NCBI RefSeq assembly: GCF_023516555.1 | Contig: NZ_JAMGBD010000001.1 | Location: forward strand, 744,001 to 808,000 | Source of the DNA: Sphingomonas alba | GTDB taxonomy: Bacteria > Pseudomonadota > Alphaproteobacteria > Sphingomonadales > Sphingomonadaceae | Length of the DNA: 64,000 nucleotides | Direction: 5' to 3' | Part shown: positions 18,054-29,937 of the stretch, one piece after another | How the letters are laid out: each line of letters begins with the position of its first letter | Numbering within the stretch: the first letter of the stretch is position 1 | The notes under the pieces: model-generated | Seen by the model: the letters and a program-made list of their open reading frames with translations, nothing else | What the model was told of the DNA's origin: nothing | Database searches by the model: none | Made by a program: the position numbers and the translations under genes

Positions 18054-18100
18054 CCTAAAGTGGCGGCAATGTCCGCTTTCCACCCAAAGCCGCCACTAGG
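18054..18100 (+). repeat. dispersed palindrome, copy 3 (best-formed)
   Basis: Perfect 9-bp arms AGTGGCGGC (18059-18067) and GCCGCCACT (18089-18097) around the core GTCCGCTTTCCACCCAAA; CCTA/TAGG extends the pairing. Sits 95 bp before purB. Confidence 0.8.
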
Positions 18101-18194
18101 ACCATATGTTAATCGCGGCCCGAATGGGTGGATGGCAGGCATTAGCCCTGCTCCGATTTGAAGCATTGAAGCATCCCTGCTAGCCGCTCGCGCC

Positions 18195-19509
<1,315 letters not shown>

Positions 19510-19523
<14 letters not shown>

Positions 19524-20343
19524 GATCCAGCCCTGCGGCTTCCTGGTCGTGCTCGGCCAGGACTGGCGGGTGCGCCACGTGTCCGCGAACATTGCCGACC
19601 ATTTCGCCGATTGCGGCCCGCGCATGATCGGCCAGCCATTGTCGGAGTATTTCGGCGGATCGGCGGTGCACTCACTGCGCAACCAGCTCGCGTTGATGCG
19701 CAATCCGGAAGGGGCGGCGCGGCTGTTCTCGCTCTTTTTCGCCAGCGTGCCGAAGCCGTTTGATGTGTCGATGCACTTCAAGGACGGCTTGATCATCCTT
19801 GAGGCCCTGCCGTCCGCCCATGTCGAGGCTGGTGATCCGGCCGGTATGGCGCGCCAACTCGCGGCCTCTCTCGATGCCTGCGAGACGGTTACCGACCTCG
19901 TCCAGCGCGCGTCACATTTGCTTAGGGCGCTGACCGGCTTCGACAGTGTGACCATCTTCAGGCTCGACGAAAATGGTGAGGGAGAGCGCATCGCCGAGGA
20001 GGGCCGGGGCGCCCCGATCCCTGCAACGCATTGCCCGCCTCCGGAAGTCCGTGTTCTCGCCGACGCGAGCCGGGCCGCGATCCCGTTGGAGCCGGATGCT
20101 CCGACTTCCTTGGTGCAGCACGCGCTGCTGCGAGCGATCGACTCCGGCGAACCGTGCGCGAGCGCCAAGGAGGCTTCGACGTCGCTGTTCGTCCCCCTGG
20201 TGTCGGCAGGGATTCCCTGGGGCGTCGCGGTTTGCTTCAATCGTACCGCGCGCCAGCCGACACTCGATCGGATCGCGGCGGCGGAATTGTTCGGGGATTT
20301 CCTGGCGATGCGCGCGGAGCTCTGCGAAGCCCGCGCCGGCTGA
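19510..20343 (+). CDS. phytochrome-like PAS-GAF protein without kinase
   Basis: 277 residues. The first third matches the PAS_2 domain of bacteriophytochromes (EIQPCGFLVVLG, RVRHVSANIADHF) and the middle matches their GAF domain (FDSVTIFRLDENGEGERIAE). The stretch that holds the chromophore-binding PxSDIP region is absent: sequence goes from RGAPIPATHCPPP straight to EVRVLADASRAAIPL. There is no N-terminal Cys upstream of the PAS, no PHY and no histidine kinase. So it is probably a light-blind relative or a new small sensor. The ATG overlaps purB by 14 bp; it ends immediately next to the convergent dnaJ. Confidence 0.78.
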
Positions 20344-21474
20344 TCAGCCGCGCATCGCGCCTTTCATCCGCTGGAAGAAGCTCTTGGTCGCCGGGCACTC
20401 CTCACCCGTTTCCGTTTCGCGGAAACTCTGCAAGATATCCTTCTGCTTGGCGCTGAGTTTCGTCGGAGTTTCGACAAGAATGCGTGCGATCAAGTCGCCG
20501 CGTCCTCGGCCGTTCAGAACGCTCATGCCGGCGCCGCGATGGCGAAGCGTTTCGCCCGACTGGATACCGGCGGGGATCTTGATTTCGACCTTCTCGCCAT
20601 CAACGCCCGGAACATCGATGGATCCGCCGAGCGCCGCGGTCGTGAAGCTGACCGGGCATTCGGCAATGAGACTCGTGCCCTCACGCTGGAAAATGGCGTG
20701 CCGCTTCATGTGGACGAAAAGGTAAAGGTCGCCGCTGCTGGCGCCGCGAATGCCGCTCTCACCCTCACCGGCGACGCGGATGCGGGTGCCTTCATCGACC
20801 CCGGCGGGGATATCGACACTCAATTTGCGACGGCTGATCGCCCGCCCCTCGCCGTCGCAGGCGTGACAGGGGTCGGCGATGGTTTCGCCCGAGCCGAGGC
20901 ATGAGGGGCAGCCACGTTCGACGACGAAGAATCCCTGCTGGGCGCGAACCTTGCCTGCGCCGCCGCATGTGCTGCAACGCTGCGCCGTCGCCTCTCCGCG
21001 CGAGCCACGCCCCTTGCAGGGCTCGCACTTGGCTAAAGCCTCGACAGTAATCGTCTTCGATGTGCCGGCGAACGCCTCTTCCAGCGTCAGTTCCAAATCG
21101 TAGCGAAGGTCCGCCCCACGGGCGACATTCTGCTGCTGCCCGCGCGGATCCATGAACTCGCCGAAAATGGAGGAGAAGATGTCCGAAAAACCCTCGAACC
21201 CGCCACCGGCACCGAACGGATTGCCGGCGCCGCCACCGCCGTTCTGGAATGCCGCCTTGCCGAAGCGGTCGTAAGCGGCGCGCTTCTGCGGGTCCTTCAG
21301 TACGTCATAGGCCTCGTTCAAGGCCTTGAAGTGCGCTTCCTTGTCGGAACAGCCGCCGTGACGGTCCGGGTGACATTCCATCGCCGCCTTGCGGTAGGCG
21401 GCCTTGATCGTCCGCTCGTCCGCGGACTTGGGCACGCCCAGCAGCTCGTAATAGTCACCCTCAACCACGCACAC
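20344..21474 (-). CDS. dnaJ: chaperone DnaJ
   Basis: 376 residues with the J domain (ELLGVPKSADERTIKAAYRK, HPD in ECHPDRHG), a Gly/Phe-rich linker, four zinc motifs (CEPCKGRG, CSTCGGAG, CPSCLGSG, CHACDGEG) and the C-terminal substrate-binding part. It activates DnaK. No ATG is available: the start is a GTG within a short GT repeat just after the GGGGGT purine run, and either of two closely spaced GTGs could be used. It is 47 bp after dnaK, with a hairpin in the gap, and is probably cotranscribed. Confidence 0.94.
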   Translation of the reverse strand: MCVVEGDYYELLGVPKSADERTIKAAYRKAAMECHPDRHGGCSDKEAHFKALNEAYDVLKDPQKRAAYDRFGKAAFQNGGGGAGNPFGAGGGFEGFSDIFSSIFGEFMDPRGQQQNVARGADLRYDLELTLEEAFAGTSKTITVEALAKCEPCKGRGSRGEATAQRCSTCGGAGKVRAQQGFFVVERGCPSCLGSGETIADPCHACDGEGRAISRRKLSVDIPAGVDEGTRIRVAGEGESGIRGASSGDLYLFVHMKRHAIFQREGTSLIAECPVSFTTAALGGSIDVPGVDGEKVEIKIPAGIQSGETLRHRGAGMSVLNGRGRGDLIARILVETPTKLSAKQKDILQSFRETETGEECPATKSFFQRMKGAMRG

Positions 21475-21489
21475 ACACCCCCGGCCAGG

Positions 21490-21515
21490 CCGTCATCCCA
21501 TGACTGGAATGACGG
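21490..21515 (-). promoter_or_regulatory. hairpin between dnaK and dnaJ
   Basis: CCGTCAT (21490-21496) and ATGACGG (21509-21515) form a 7-bp stem with a 12-base loop in the 47-bp dnaK-dnaJ gap. No U-tract follows on the minus strand, so it may set relative message amounts rather than terminate. Related CGTCAT elements are common between alphaproteobacterial genes. Confidence 0.5.
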
Positions 21516-21521
21516 TCCACC

Positions 21522-23456
<1,935 letters not shown>

Positions 23457-23526
23457 AACTAAGTCCTTCTCTTCGTTGCCCCTCTCGGCTCCCCAACAGG
23501 CAGCCGAAATGTTGATTTCAGGCCGG

Positions 23527-23554
23527 ATATAGGGGGCCGAAATTGAGCGACAAG
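23527..23554 (-). promoter_or_regulatory. RpoH (sigma-32)-type promoter of dnaK
   Basis: On the minus strand CTTG (23554-23551) is followed by a 16-base spacer and CCCTATAT (23534-23527), a close match to the alphaproteobacterial heat-shock consensus. It sits 71-98 bp upstream of the dnaK ATG and fits its expected regulation. Confidence 0.7.
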
Positions 23555-23604
23555 GGTCGCAGCAAGGGATGATTTCTTAGGGCTTTCCGCGCTAGGCACA
23601 GCCA

Positions 23605-24795
23605 ATGGGTGGGGTAATCAGGTCCGGCGACTGGCTGACGCGCGAGCGGATGATGCGGATCGCCGTCATTTGCGGCGTCGTGTCAATCGCGATCCTCGCC
23701 TACCTTCTCGCGACTTCGCAGGGCACGCTGGACTATAGCGGGCGGCCGCTGGGCAGCGACTTTTCGCAGGTCTGGACGGCCGGCAGCATGGTGCTCGACG
23801 GTCGCGCCGCCGAGGTCTGGAACTGGGACAAGCATCGCGCTGTCCAATTGGCATTCCACGGACCAAAGCTCGCCGAATGGTATGGCTGGCATTACCCGCC
23901 GCCCTTCCTGCTGATCGCCGCTGCGCTGGCGACCATGCCCTATCTGCTGGGGCTGTTCGTCTGGCAGGCCGCCACCTTGGCGCCATTCGCGGCGATGATC
24001 CGTCGCTTCACTGGCCGACGCGAGGCATGGCTTTTCGTCCTCGCAGCGCCAGTCACCCTCATTTGCATCATGCATGGCCACAACGGCTTCCTGACCGCGC
24101 TATTGCTCGGCGGCGGGTTGATCTTGCTGGAGAAGAAGCCGTTCGAGGCGGGCCTGCTGCTCGGTTGCCTTGTCTACAAGCCGCAGTTTGCCTTGGTCCT
24201 GCCCCTGCTCCTGCTCGTGCTGTGGAATTGGCGGGCCATCGCCGGTGCAGCCGTTTCATCGCTAAGCCTGATCGGCGTCACGCTGGCGCTCTGGGGCTGG
24301 CCGGTCTGGCAGGCGTTCCTCGATAGCCTGCCGCTCACCCGCCGCATCGTCATCGAACAGGGCCGGACCGGCTGGGAAAAGATCATGTCGCCTTTCTCGG
24401 CGGTGCGCAGCTGGGGCGGCTCAGTCGAATTCGCCTATGCCGTACAGGGCGCCTTCACCGTCGCCACAATCGCCGCAACGCTTTGGCTTGCCCGCAAGGC
24501 GCGCCCGGACATCCGCAACACCGCCGTCACCGCTGCCGTGCTGATCTCGACGCCTTATGTGCTCGACTATGATTTTGTCGTGCTGCTCGCAGGCATCGCC
24601 TTCATCTGGCGTGACGCTGAGCGCCATGGCTGGCTGCCTTGGGAAAAAAGCGCACTTGCGCTCGTCTGGATCGCGCCTTTGTTCGCGCGCAACCTCGCCG
24701 CCGTTACGCTGTTCCCGCTCGGGTTGCTGACGACGATCCTGATGCTTGTCCTGGCCGTCCGCCGCGGCCTTAGAGCATCGCCATCCCGCCATTGA
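23605..24795 (+). CDS. GT87 family (DUF2029) membrane glycosyltransferase
   Basis: 396 residues with about ten membrane helices. Early sequence GSDFSQVWTAGSMVLDGRA carries the acidic residues of the polyprenyl-phosphate-mannose-type active site loop, and WHYPPPFLLI is a GT87 hallmark, as is the CLVYKPQFALVLPLLLL motif. The family moves mannose or similar sugars from a lipid carrier on the outer face of the membrane. The start is uncertain: an ATG at 23605 or the downstream MMRIAV start at 23650, with no clear Shine-Dalgarno. Its 3' end overlaps fabG by 26 bp, tail to tail. Confidence 0.85.
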   Translation: MGGVIRSGDWLTRERMMRIAVICGVVSIAILAYLLATSQGTLDYSGRPLGSDFSQVWTAGSMVLDGRAAEVWNWDKHRAVQLAFHGPKLAEWYGWHYPPPFLLIAAALATMPYLLGLFVWQAATLAPFAAMIRRFTGRREAWLFVLAAPVTLICIMHGHNGFLTALLLGGGLILLEKKPFEAGLLLGCLVYKPQFALVLPLLLLVLWNWRAIAGAAVSSLSLIGVTLALWGWPVWQAFLDSLPLTRRIVIEQGRTGWEKIMSPFSAVRSWGGSVEFAYAVQGAFTVATIAATLWLARKARPDIRNTAVTAAVLISTPYVLDYDFVVLLAGIAFIWRDAERHGWLPWEKSALALVWIAPLFARNLAAVTLFPLGLLTTILMLVLAVRRGLRASPSRH

Positions 24796-25510
24796 CGTGA
24801 AGGGTCTGGCCGGTGACGTAACCGGCCTCCTTCGACGCAAGGTAAACGCAGGCCGCGCCGATATCGTCGCCGCTGCCCATCGCCCCCATTGGGATCTTCG
24901 ACAGGATGGCATCGCGCTGCTGGTCGTTCAGCGCATCCGTCATCGCCGATGTCATGAAGCCCGGCGCAATCGCGTTGACGGTGATGTTGCGGCTGGCAAG
25001 CTCCTGCGCGACCGACTTGGTCATGCCGATAAGACCGGCCTTCGACGCGACATAATTCGCCTGGCCCGGGTTGCCGGTGACTCCAACCACCGACGTCACC
25101 GAAATGATGCGGCCGAAGCGAGCCTTCATCATGGGCTTTGCCGCCGCACGCATCAGCCGGAAGGCGGCTTCGAGGTTGATGCGAATGACGTCCTCGAACT
25201 CCTCGTCCTTCATGCGCATGAGAAGGTTGTCGCGGGTGACGCCGGCATTGTTCACGAGAATATCGAGCTTGCCGCCGAGCGCTTCGACCGCTTGCGGAAC
25301 GAGCTGGTCGACGGCAGCGCCGTCCGACAGGTTGCACGGCAACGCGACATGGTCTCCGCCGAGGCCAGCGCGGAAGCTCTCCAGCTTGTCGACATTGCTG
25401 CCCGAAACCGCGAGGCGAGCGCCCTGTCCGGCCAGTGCCTTGGCGATCGAGCTGCCCAGCCCGCCGCTTGCGCCAGTCACCAGCGCCGTCATACCCGTCA
25501 AATCGAACAT
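24770..25510 (-). CDS. fabG: 3-oxoacyl-[ACP] reductase FabG
   Basis: 246 residues of the SDR family: cofactor loop TGASGGLGSSIAKAL, NAG in LVNNAGVTRDNL, catalytic Ser, and Tyr-x3-Lys in NYVASKAGLIG. The end GQTLHVNGGMAML is standard for FabG. It reduces 3-oxoacyl-ACP with NADPH in fatty-acid elongation. Its ATG shares one base with the fabD stop (TAATG), so it is in the same operon and translationally coupled. Confidence 0.95.
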   Translation of the reverse strand: MFDLTGMTALVTGASGGLGSSIAKALAGQGARLAVSGSNVDKLESFRAGLGGDHVALPCNLSDGAAVDQLVPQAVEALGGKLDILVNNAGVTRDNLLMRMKDEEFEDVIRINLEAAFRLMRAAAKPMMKARFGRIISVTSVVGVTGNPGQANYVASKAGLIGMTKSVAQELASRNITVNAIAPGFMTSAMTDALNDQQRDAILSKIPMGAMGSGDDIGAACVYLASKEAGYVTGQTLHVNGGMAML

Positions 25511-26433
25511 TACGCGATCTCCTTTGCCAGCGCCTCGATGTCCTCAATCGTGACGACGCTGGTGACCTTGGCATCGGGGGCGATGCGTTTGACCATCGGG
25601 CCAAGCACCTTGCCGCCGAGCTCGACGAACTCATCCACACCGGCCGAAGCCATGTTGGCGACGCTTTCACGCCAGCGCACCATGCCGGTGACCTGCTCGA
25701 CCAACTGGTTTCGGATCGTGTCCGGTTCGCTCGTCGGCTGCGCGGTAACATTGGCGTAGAGCGGCACGGCCGGTGCGTTCAGCACTTCATAGCTAAGCGC
25801 ATCCGCCATCGCATCGGCGGCCGGCTGCATCAGCGAGCAGTGAAAGGGTGCCGAGACCGGGAGCTGAATGGCACGCTTGGCGCCCATGTCCTTGGCAAGG
25901 CCGATGGCGCGCTCGATTGCCGAGAGGTGGCCGGACAGCACGACCTGGCTCGGGTCGTTGTCATTGGCGACTTCGCAGACTTCGCCCTGAGCGGCAGCAT
26001 CGGCGATTTTCTTCGCCAGTTCCAAATCCGCGCCCAGCAGCGCCGCCATGGCGCCGACGCCGACCGGCACTGCCGCCTGCATCGCCTTGCCGCGGATCTT
26101 CAGCAGCTTCGCCGTATTTGGAAGCGCCAGCGTGCCCGCAGCACACAGCGCCGAATATTCGCCGAGGCTATGCCCCGCGACGAATTGCGCCTTGGTCGCC
26201 TCGATCCCGAGCGTCCGGAACACCGCGACGGCATGAGCCATGATCGCCGGCTGCGCATTCTCCGTGAGCTTGAGCTCGTCGTCCGGCCCTTCGCGCATCA
26301 GCTTGAAGAGATGCTGCCCCAGCGCCTCGTCGACTTCGGCGAAGGCGTCGCGGGCCGCGCTGCTGGCTTCGGCAAGGGCCGCGCCCATGCCGACCGACTG
26401 GCTGCCCTGCCCCGGAAAAAGGAATGCGCGCAT
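25510..26433 (-). CDS. fabD: malonyl-CoA:ACP transacylase FabD
   Basis: 307 residues. LFPGQGSQSVGMG, the nucleophile Ser in VAGHSLGEYSAL, and His in SAPFHCSLM are all present. It loads malonyl onto ACP to start chain elongation. The operon order fabD-fabG continues leftward. The gene is divergent from the permease at 26504. Confidence 0.96.
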   Translation of the reverse strand: MRAFLFPGQGSQSVGMGAALAEASSAARDAFAEVDEALGQHLFKLMREGPDDELKLTENAQPAIMAHAVAVFRTLGIEATKAQFVAGHSLGEYSALCAAGTLALPNTAKLLKIRGKAMQAAVPVGVGAMAALLGADLELAKKIADAAAQGEVCEVANDNDPSQVVLSGHLSAIERAIGLAKDMGAKRAIQLPVSAPFHCSLMQPAADAMADALSYEVLNAPAVPLYANVTAQPTSEPDTIRNQLVEQVTGMVRWRESVANMASAGVDEFVELGGKVLGPMVKRIAPDAKVTSVVTIEDIEALAKEIA

Positions 26434-26503
26434 TGGAACCCCTGCTATGAACCGCCGGGGCGACTAGGCCGGTTCGGCCAGCTTGCCAAGCGGGGGTCAT
26501 GCC

Positions 26504-27829
26504 ATGAATGCAGCTGAGCACAAGCCGACCATTGGCATTTGGCTGACCACGTCGGTCGTTGTCGGAACGATGATTGGCGCCGGCATCTTTCTCCTGCCGA
26601 TCAGCCTGGCTCCGCTCGGCATCAACGCAGTCGTCGGCTGGCTACTTAGCGCCGTGGGCGCCATGTGCATCGCCTTCTCGCTTACGCGCCTGGTCCGTTC
26701 GGAGGGCGGCGGCATTCAGAGCTATATCGAAGGCGTCTTCGGGCCCACGGTCGCATTCATTGCCACATGGGGTTTCTGGGTCTCGGCGTGGACGGCGGTC
26801 GCTGCTACCGCAATCGCCACTGCGGCCGCCTTGGCGCATCTATTCCCAGCCTTCGAGAATCCCTGGATGATTGCGCTAGGCGCCATCGTCACAACCGGCA
26901 TCATCCAGGCCGTCAATGCCCGCGGCGTCCGGGCTGCGGGCGAGTTTGCGTTCGTTACGACCCTCATCAAGATCCTGCCCCTGCTGGCAGTCATCGCAGC
27001 CGTCCTCGTCCGCAAGAGCTCAGGCCAACCCCTGTCACCGCTTGCTCCTGTTCCTCTTAGCTTCAACAGCGTCGCGGCAGCCGTAGCTTTCACGCTTTTT
27101 GCAATGCTCGGATTCGAGGGAGCGACCGCGCCCGTCGGCAAAGTCCGCAATCCCGAGCGCACCATTCCGCTCGCCATCGTTGCGGGCACGAGCTTCGTCG
27201 CCCTTCTCTATTTGCTCGGCAGCACGTCGGTCAGCCTGATCCTGTCGCCCGAGGCGACGGCCTCGTCGACTTCCCCCTTTGCCGATGCCTTGGTTGCCAA
27301 TTTCGGTGAAACCGCCGCGGCCTTGGCGGCGCTTGCGATAGCAGTGGCGGCGCTCGGCTGCGCGAACAACAACCTGCTGATTACGGGGGAGCTCGGCTAC
27401 TCCATGGGCCTGCGCGGCGACCTTCCGCGCTTTTTCGCGCGGACGGATGAATACAATGCCCCGATCCTCAGCCAGCTGGTTGCGTCGGGGCTGGCGATCG
27501 TCCTCATCCTTTTGAACAGCAGCAAGTCGACGGCCGCGATGTTCACGTTCGTCATCCTGTTGTCGACCACGGCGACGCTTTATCTTTACCTGATTGGCGC
27601 TGTCGCCGCGCTGCGCCGCGATGCATCGTGGCTGGTCAAGGCCGTGATCTCGCTCAGCATTCCATTCTGCCTGTTTGCCTTCTACGGCGCGGGCCTTGAA
27701 GCCAATGTCTGGGGCCTCGTCCTGCTGGCAATCGGCCTCGCCATTCGCTGGCTATGCCACCGCTTCAATTCGTCCGCGGCCACTCTGCCGGAGGCCGCGC
27801 CAGCCGCGCCTCCGGGATCATCCGCCTAA
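26504..27829 (+). CDS. APC-superfamily amino-acid/polyamine permease
   Basis: 441 residues with about twelve hydrophobic helices. The N-terminal GTMIGAGIFLLPISLAPLG is the APC helix-1 motif, and FTLFAMLGFEGATAPVGKV the helix-6 one, typical of arginine/ornithine or basic amino-acid transporters; the substrate is not determinable. GGGGGTC lies 5-10 bases before the ATG. The C-terminal Ala/Pro-rich tail overlaps the convergent oxygenase gene by 65 bp, unusually long for two tail-to-tail genes. Confidence 0.88.
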   Translation: MNAAEHKPTIGIWLTTSVVVGTMIGAGIFLLPISLAPLGINAVVGWLLSAVGAMCIAFSLTRLVRSEGGGIQSYIEGVFGPTVAFIATWGFWVSAWTAVAATAIATAAALAHLFPAFENPWMIALGAIVTTGIIQAVNARGVRAAGEFAFVTTLIKILPLLAVIAAVLVRKSSGQPLSPLAPVPLSFNSVAAAVAFTLFAMLGFEGATAPVGKVRNPERTIPLAIVAGTSFVALLYLLGSTSVSLILSPEATASSTSPFADALVANFGETAAALAALAIAVAALGCANNNLLITGELGYSMGLRGDLPRFFARTDEYNAPILSQLVASGLAIVLILLNSSKSTAAMFTFVILLSTTATLYLYLIGAVAALRRDASWLVKAVISLSIPFCLFAFYGAGLEANVWGLVLLAIGLAIRWLCHRFNSSAATLPEAAPAAPPGSSA

Positions 27830-28931
27830 GCTTAGCCGCGAAGCTTCTTAAGGACACCTCGCTAACCCCCAAGGGCCCGGGCTCGTAGCTGTCCGATTCC
27901 ATGCCGCGCTGGACGCGGCTGATGAGCTCTGTGTCCTCGGCATTCACCCGCCGGTTGATCCGCCAGTTGAGGTAGCGACAGGCGCGCATCTCGCGGCTGT
28001 CGTCCGGCAGCGCGTAGCTGATCTCCCGGATGACGCTGGTGGTCGCGCTGACGGGCAGCCACTGCATGAAATCCACCTGGTCGGGGTAGATGTCGAAAGC
28101 GACGCAGGGGAACAGCTTGTAATAGAGCCACTTGCGCTGGTGACTGTCCGGCAGCCCTTCAACCTTTGGAAGCAAGGCCTGATACGTGCGCTCGGAAGGG
28201 TTGTCCGACAGCTCGTCGACCAATTGACCTTCCATCCTGTCGACCCATTCCTGCGCCTCGACCGCATAGCTGCGCGCGAACAGGCGCGTCAGCCCGGGAT
28301 GACCGATCGGTATGTGCAGGTGATCCGAATAATTGTCGGCGATCGTCTTCCAGTTGAGGTCCCGCGGCCGCAGCGTCACGCGCCCGATCGCCCGCAGATC
28401 CTCGAACCGGTACGGCGCGACCTCGGCATCGTATGGCGCCATCATCTCCGCGACCGACGGCAAGCCCTCTTCCAGCCTTACGAACAGGAAGCCGCGCCAT
28501 TCCTCCAGCGCGATCGGCTTCAATCCCAGCTTCTCGGTCTGCAGGTCCGGATATTCATGGCGATGCGGCACCCCGACAAGTCGGCCGTCGCGGGCATATG
28601 ACCAGGCATGGTATGGACAGGTCAGCACCTTGGCGCAGCCGCTCTCGCCGTCGACCAGTTGCGACCCGCGATGCCGGCAGACGTTCGAGAACGCCCGCGG
28701 AACGCCGTCGTCGCCACGCATGACGATGATGCTTTCGCCAAGGTAATCGAGTTTCTGCCACTGGCCAGGCTCGGCGATGTCGCTGACGTGGCAGACGATC
28801 TGCGGGCTGGCGCGCAGGAAGGCCCGCTTCTCCGCCTCGAAAAACCCCGCATCATGATAAAGCCAACCCGGAAGGCTCCTGCCCGCCAATGGGTCCTGTG
28901 CATCAGACACGGATTTCAGTCGCGTCGCCAT
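27765..28931 (-). CDS. Rieske aromatic-ring-hydroxylating oxygenase, alpha subunit
   Basis: 388 residues. The [2Fe-2S] Rieske ligands are Cys85, His87, Cys105 and His108 (NVCRHRGSQL, LTCPYHAW). The mononuclear iron site is D203-x2-H206-x4-H211 in NYSDHLHIPIGHPGL, the naphthalene-dioxygenase pattern. It needs electron-transfer partners that are not next to it. Possible substrates range from aromatics to quaternary amines; the C-terminal region does not tell. The start MATRLKSVSD avoids an implausible 37-residue extension. It overlaps the permease 3' end. Confidence 0.88.
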   Translation of the reverse strand: MATRLKSVSDAQDPLAGRSLPGWLYHDAGFFEAEKRAFLRASPQIVCHVSDIAEPGQWQKLDYLGESIIVMRGDDGVPRAFSNVCRHRGSQLVDGESGCAKVLTCPYHAWSYARDGRLVGVPHRHEYPDLQTEKLGLKPIALEEWRGFLFVRLEEGLPSVAEMMAPYDAEVAPYRFEDLRAIGRVTLRPRDLNWKTIADNYSDHLHIPIGHPGLTRLFARSYAVEAQEWVDRMEGQLVDELSDNPSERTYQALLPKVEGLPDSHQRKWLYYKLFPCVAFDIYPDQVDFMQWLPVSATTSVIREISYALPDDSREMRACRYLNWRINRRVNAEDTELISRVQRGMESDSYEPGPLGVSEVSLRSFAAKLRRMIPEARLARPPAEWPRTN

Positions 28932-29022
28932 GGCGCCCAAATGCCACTGTGCGGAGGCGGCGGCAATTGGCCTAGTTGATAAATCCCTGTAAGCATTGGC
29001 GCGACAGGTGGGAGGCATTTGT

Positions 29023-29853
29023 ATGCCACTGTACATGGACATTCATACGGTGCCGGGTGCGACGCCGGAGGCGCTCAAGCAGGCGCACGATGCCGATGTC
29101 GCCGTCCAGAACAAGCATCACGTCTGCTACCACAAATATTGGTTCAACGAGCAGGCGGGGAAGGTCTTTTGCCTGGTCGAGGCGCCCAATGCCGAGGCCG
29201 CCGCAGCTGTGCACCGGGAAGCGCATGGCCTTGTTGCGGAGAAAATCATCGAGATTGATCCGGATATGGCGGACGGCATGCTTGGCCCCGGCGTCGTCAG
29301 CATGGCGGGCGCGGTCATGATGCCCGAAGAGCTGGATCGCCGCGACAACGGGATCCGCTCGATCATGTTCACCGACATTGTCGGTTCGACGGAGGCGACA
29401 TCGCGATTTGGCGATGATGCGGCGATCGCCATGCTCGGCACGCATGACCTGATCGTCCGGACGTCGATAAACGATCACGACGGCCGCGAGGTCAAGCATA
29501 CTGGCGATGGCATCATGGCGGCCTTCAACTCCGCGGCGAACGCGGTGAAAAGCGCCTGCAAGATCATCGGCGAGCTCAACGAGCATAACTCTGGCGATCC
29601 CGAATTCCCGGTCATGGTCCGGGTTGGAATTTCCGCGGGTGAGCCGGTTGAGCAGGCATCAGATTTGTTCGGCTCGACTGTCCAACTCGCTGCCCGTCTC
29701 TGCGCCCAGGCCGAGCCCGGGCAGGTGTTGGTGTCGAACGTCGTCTCAGACCTTTGCCTCGGCAAGAACCTGAAGTTCTACGACGCGGGCGAGTGCGAGT
29801 TGAAGGGATTTGAAGGCAAGATCCCGACCAGGGCAGTCGAGATCATCTGCTAA
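29023..29853 (+). CDS. DUF4242 metal-binding domain fused to class III nucleotide cyclase
   Basis: 276 residues. Residues 1-90 are a DUF4242 domain, related to small nickel-binding proteins, with His/Cys-rich NKHHVCYHKYW and FCLVEAPN. The rest is a class III adenylate/guanylate cyclase catalytic domain: metal aspartates Asp118 (MFTDIVGST) and Asp162 (TGDGIMAAF), substrate Lys158, and VRVGISAGEP with TVQLAARLC later. It would make cAMP or cGMP in response to a metal or other ligand. The ATG follows GGGAGG. No downstream receptor is adjacent. Confidence 0.85.
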   Translation: MPLYMDIHTVPGATPEALKQAHDADVAVQNKHHVCYHKYWFNEQAGKVFCLVEAPNAEAAAAVHREAHGLVAEKIIEIDPDMADGMLGPGVVSMAGAVMMPEELDRRDNGIRSIMFTDIVGSTEATSRFGDDAAIAMLGTHDLIVRTSINDHDGREVKHTGDGIMAAFNSAANAVKSACKIIGELNEHNSGDPEFPVMVRVGISAGEPVEQASDLFGSTVQLAARLCAQAEPGQVLVSNVVSDLCLGKNLKFYDAGECELKGFEGKIPTRAVEIIC

Positions 29854-29857
29854 GGAA

Positions 29858-29897
29858 ATGGCGCCCCGGCTTGGGAGCTGAGAAGCCGGAGCGCCAT
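29858..29897. terminator. strong hairpin between cyclase and GST gene
   Basis: ATGGCGCCCCGGCTT and AAGCCGGAGCGCCAT pair with one mismatch over 15 bp around a 10-base loop. It lies in the 84-bp convergent gap and probably ends both transcripts; no U-run follows. Confidence 0.65.
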
Positions 29898-29937
29898 CGT
29901 GCGGCGAGCGTGAGGGGGAGTCCCGCCGCTTGAGAAA

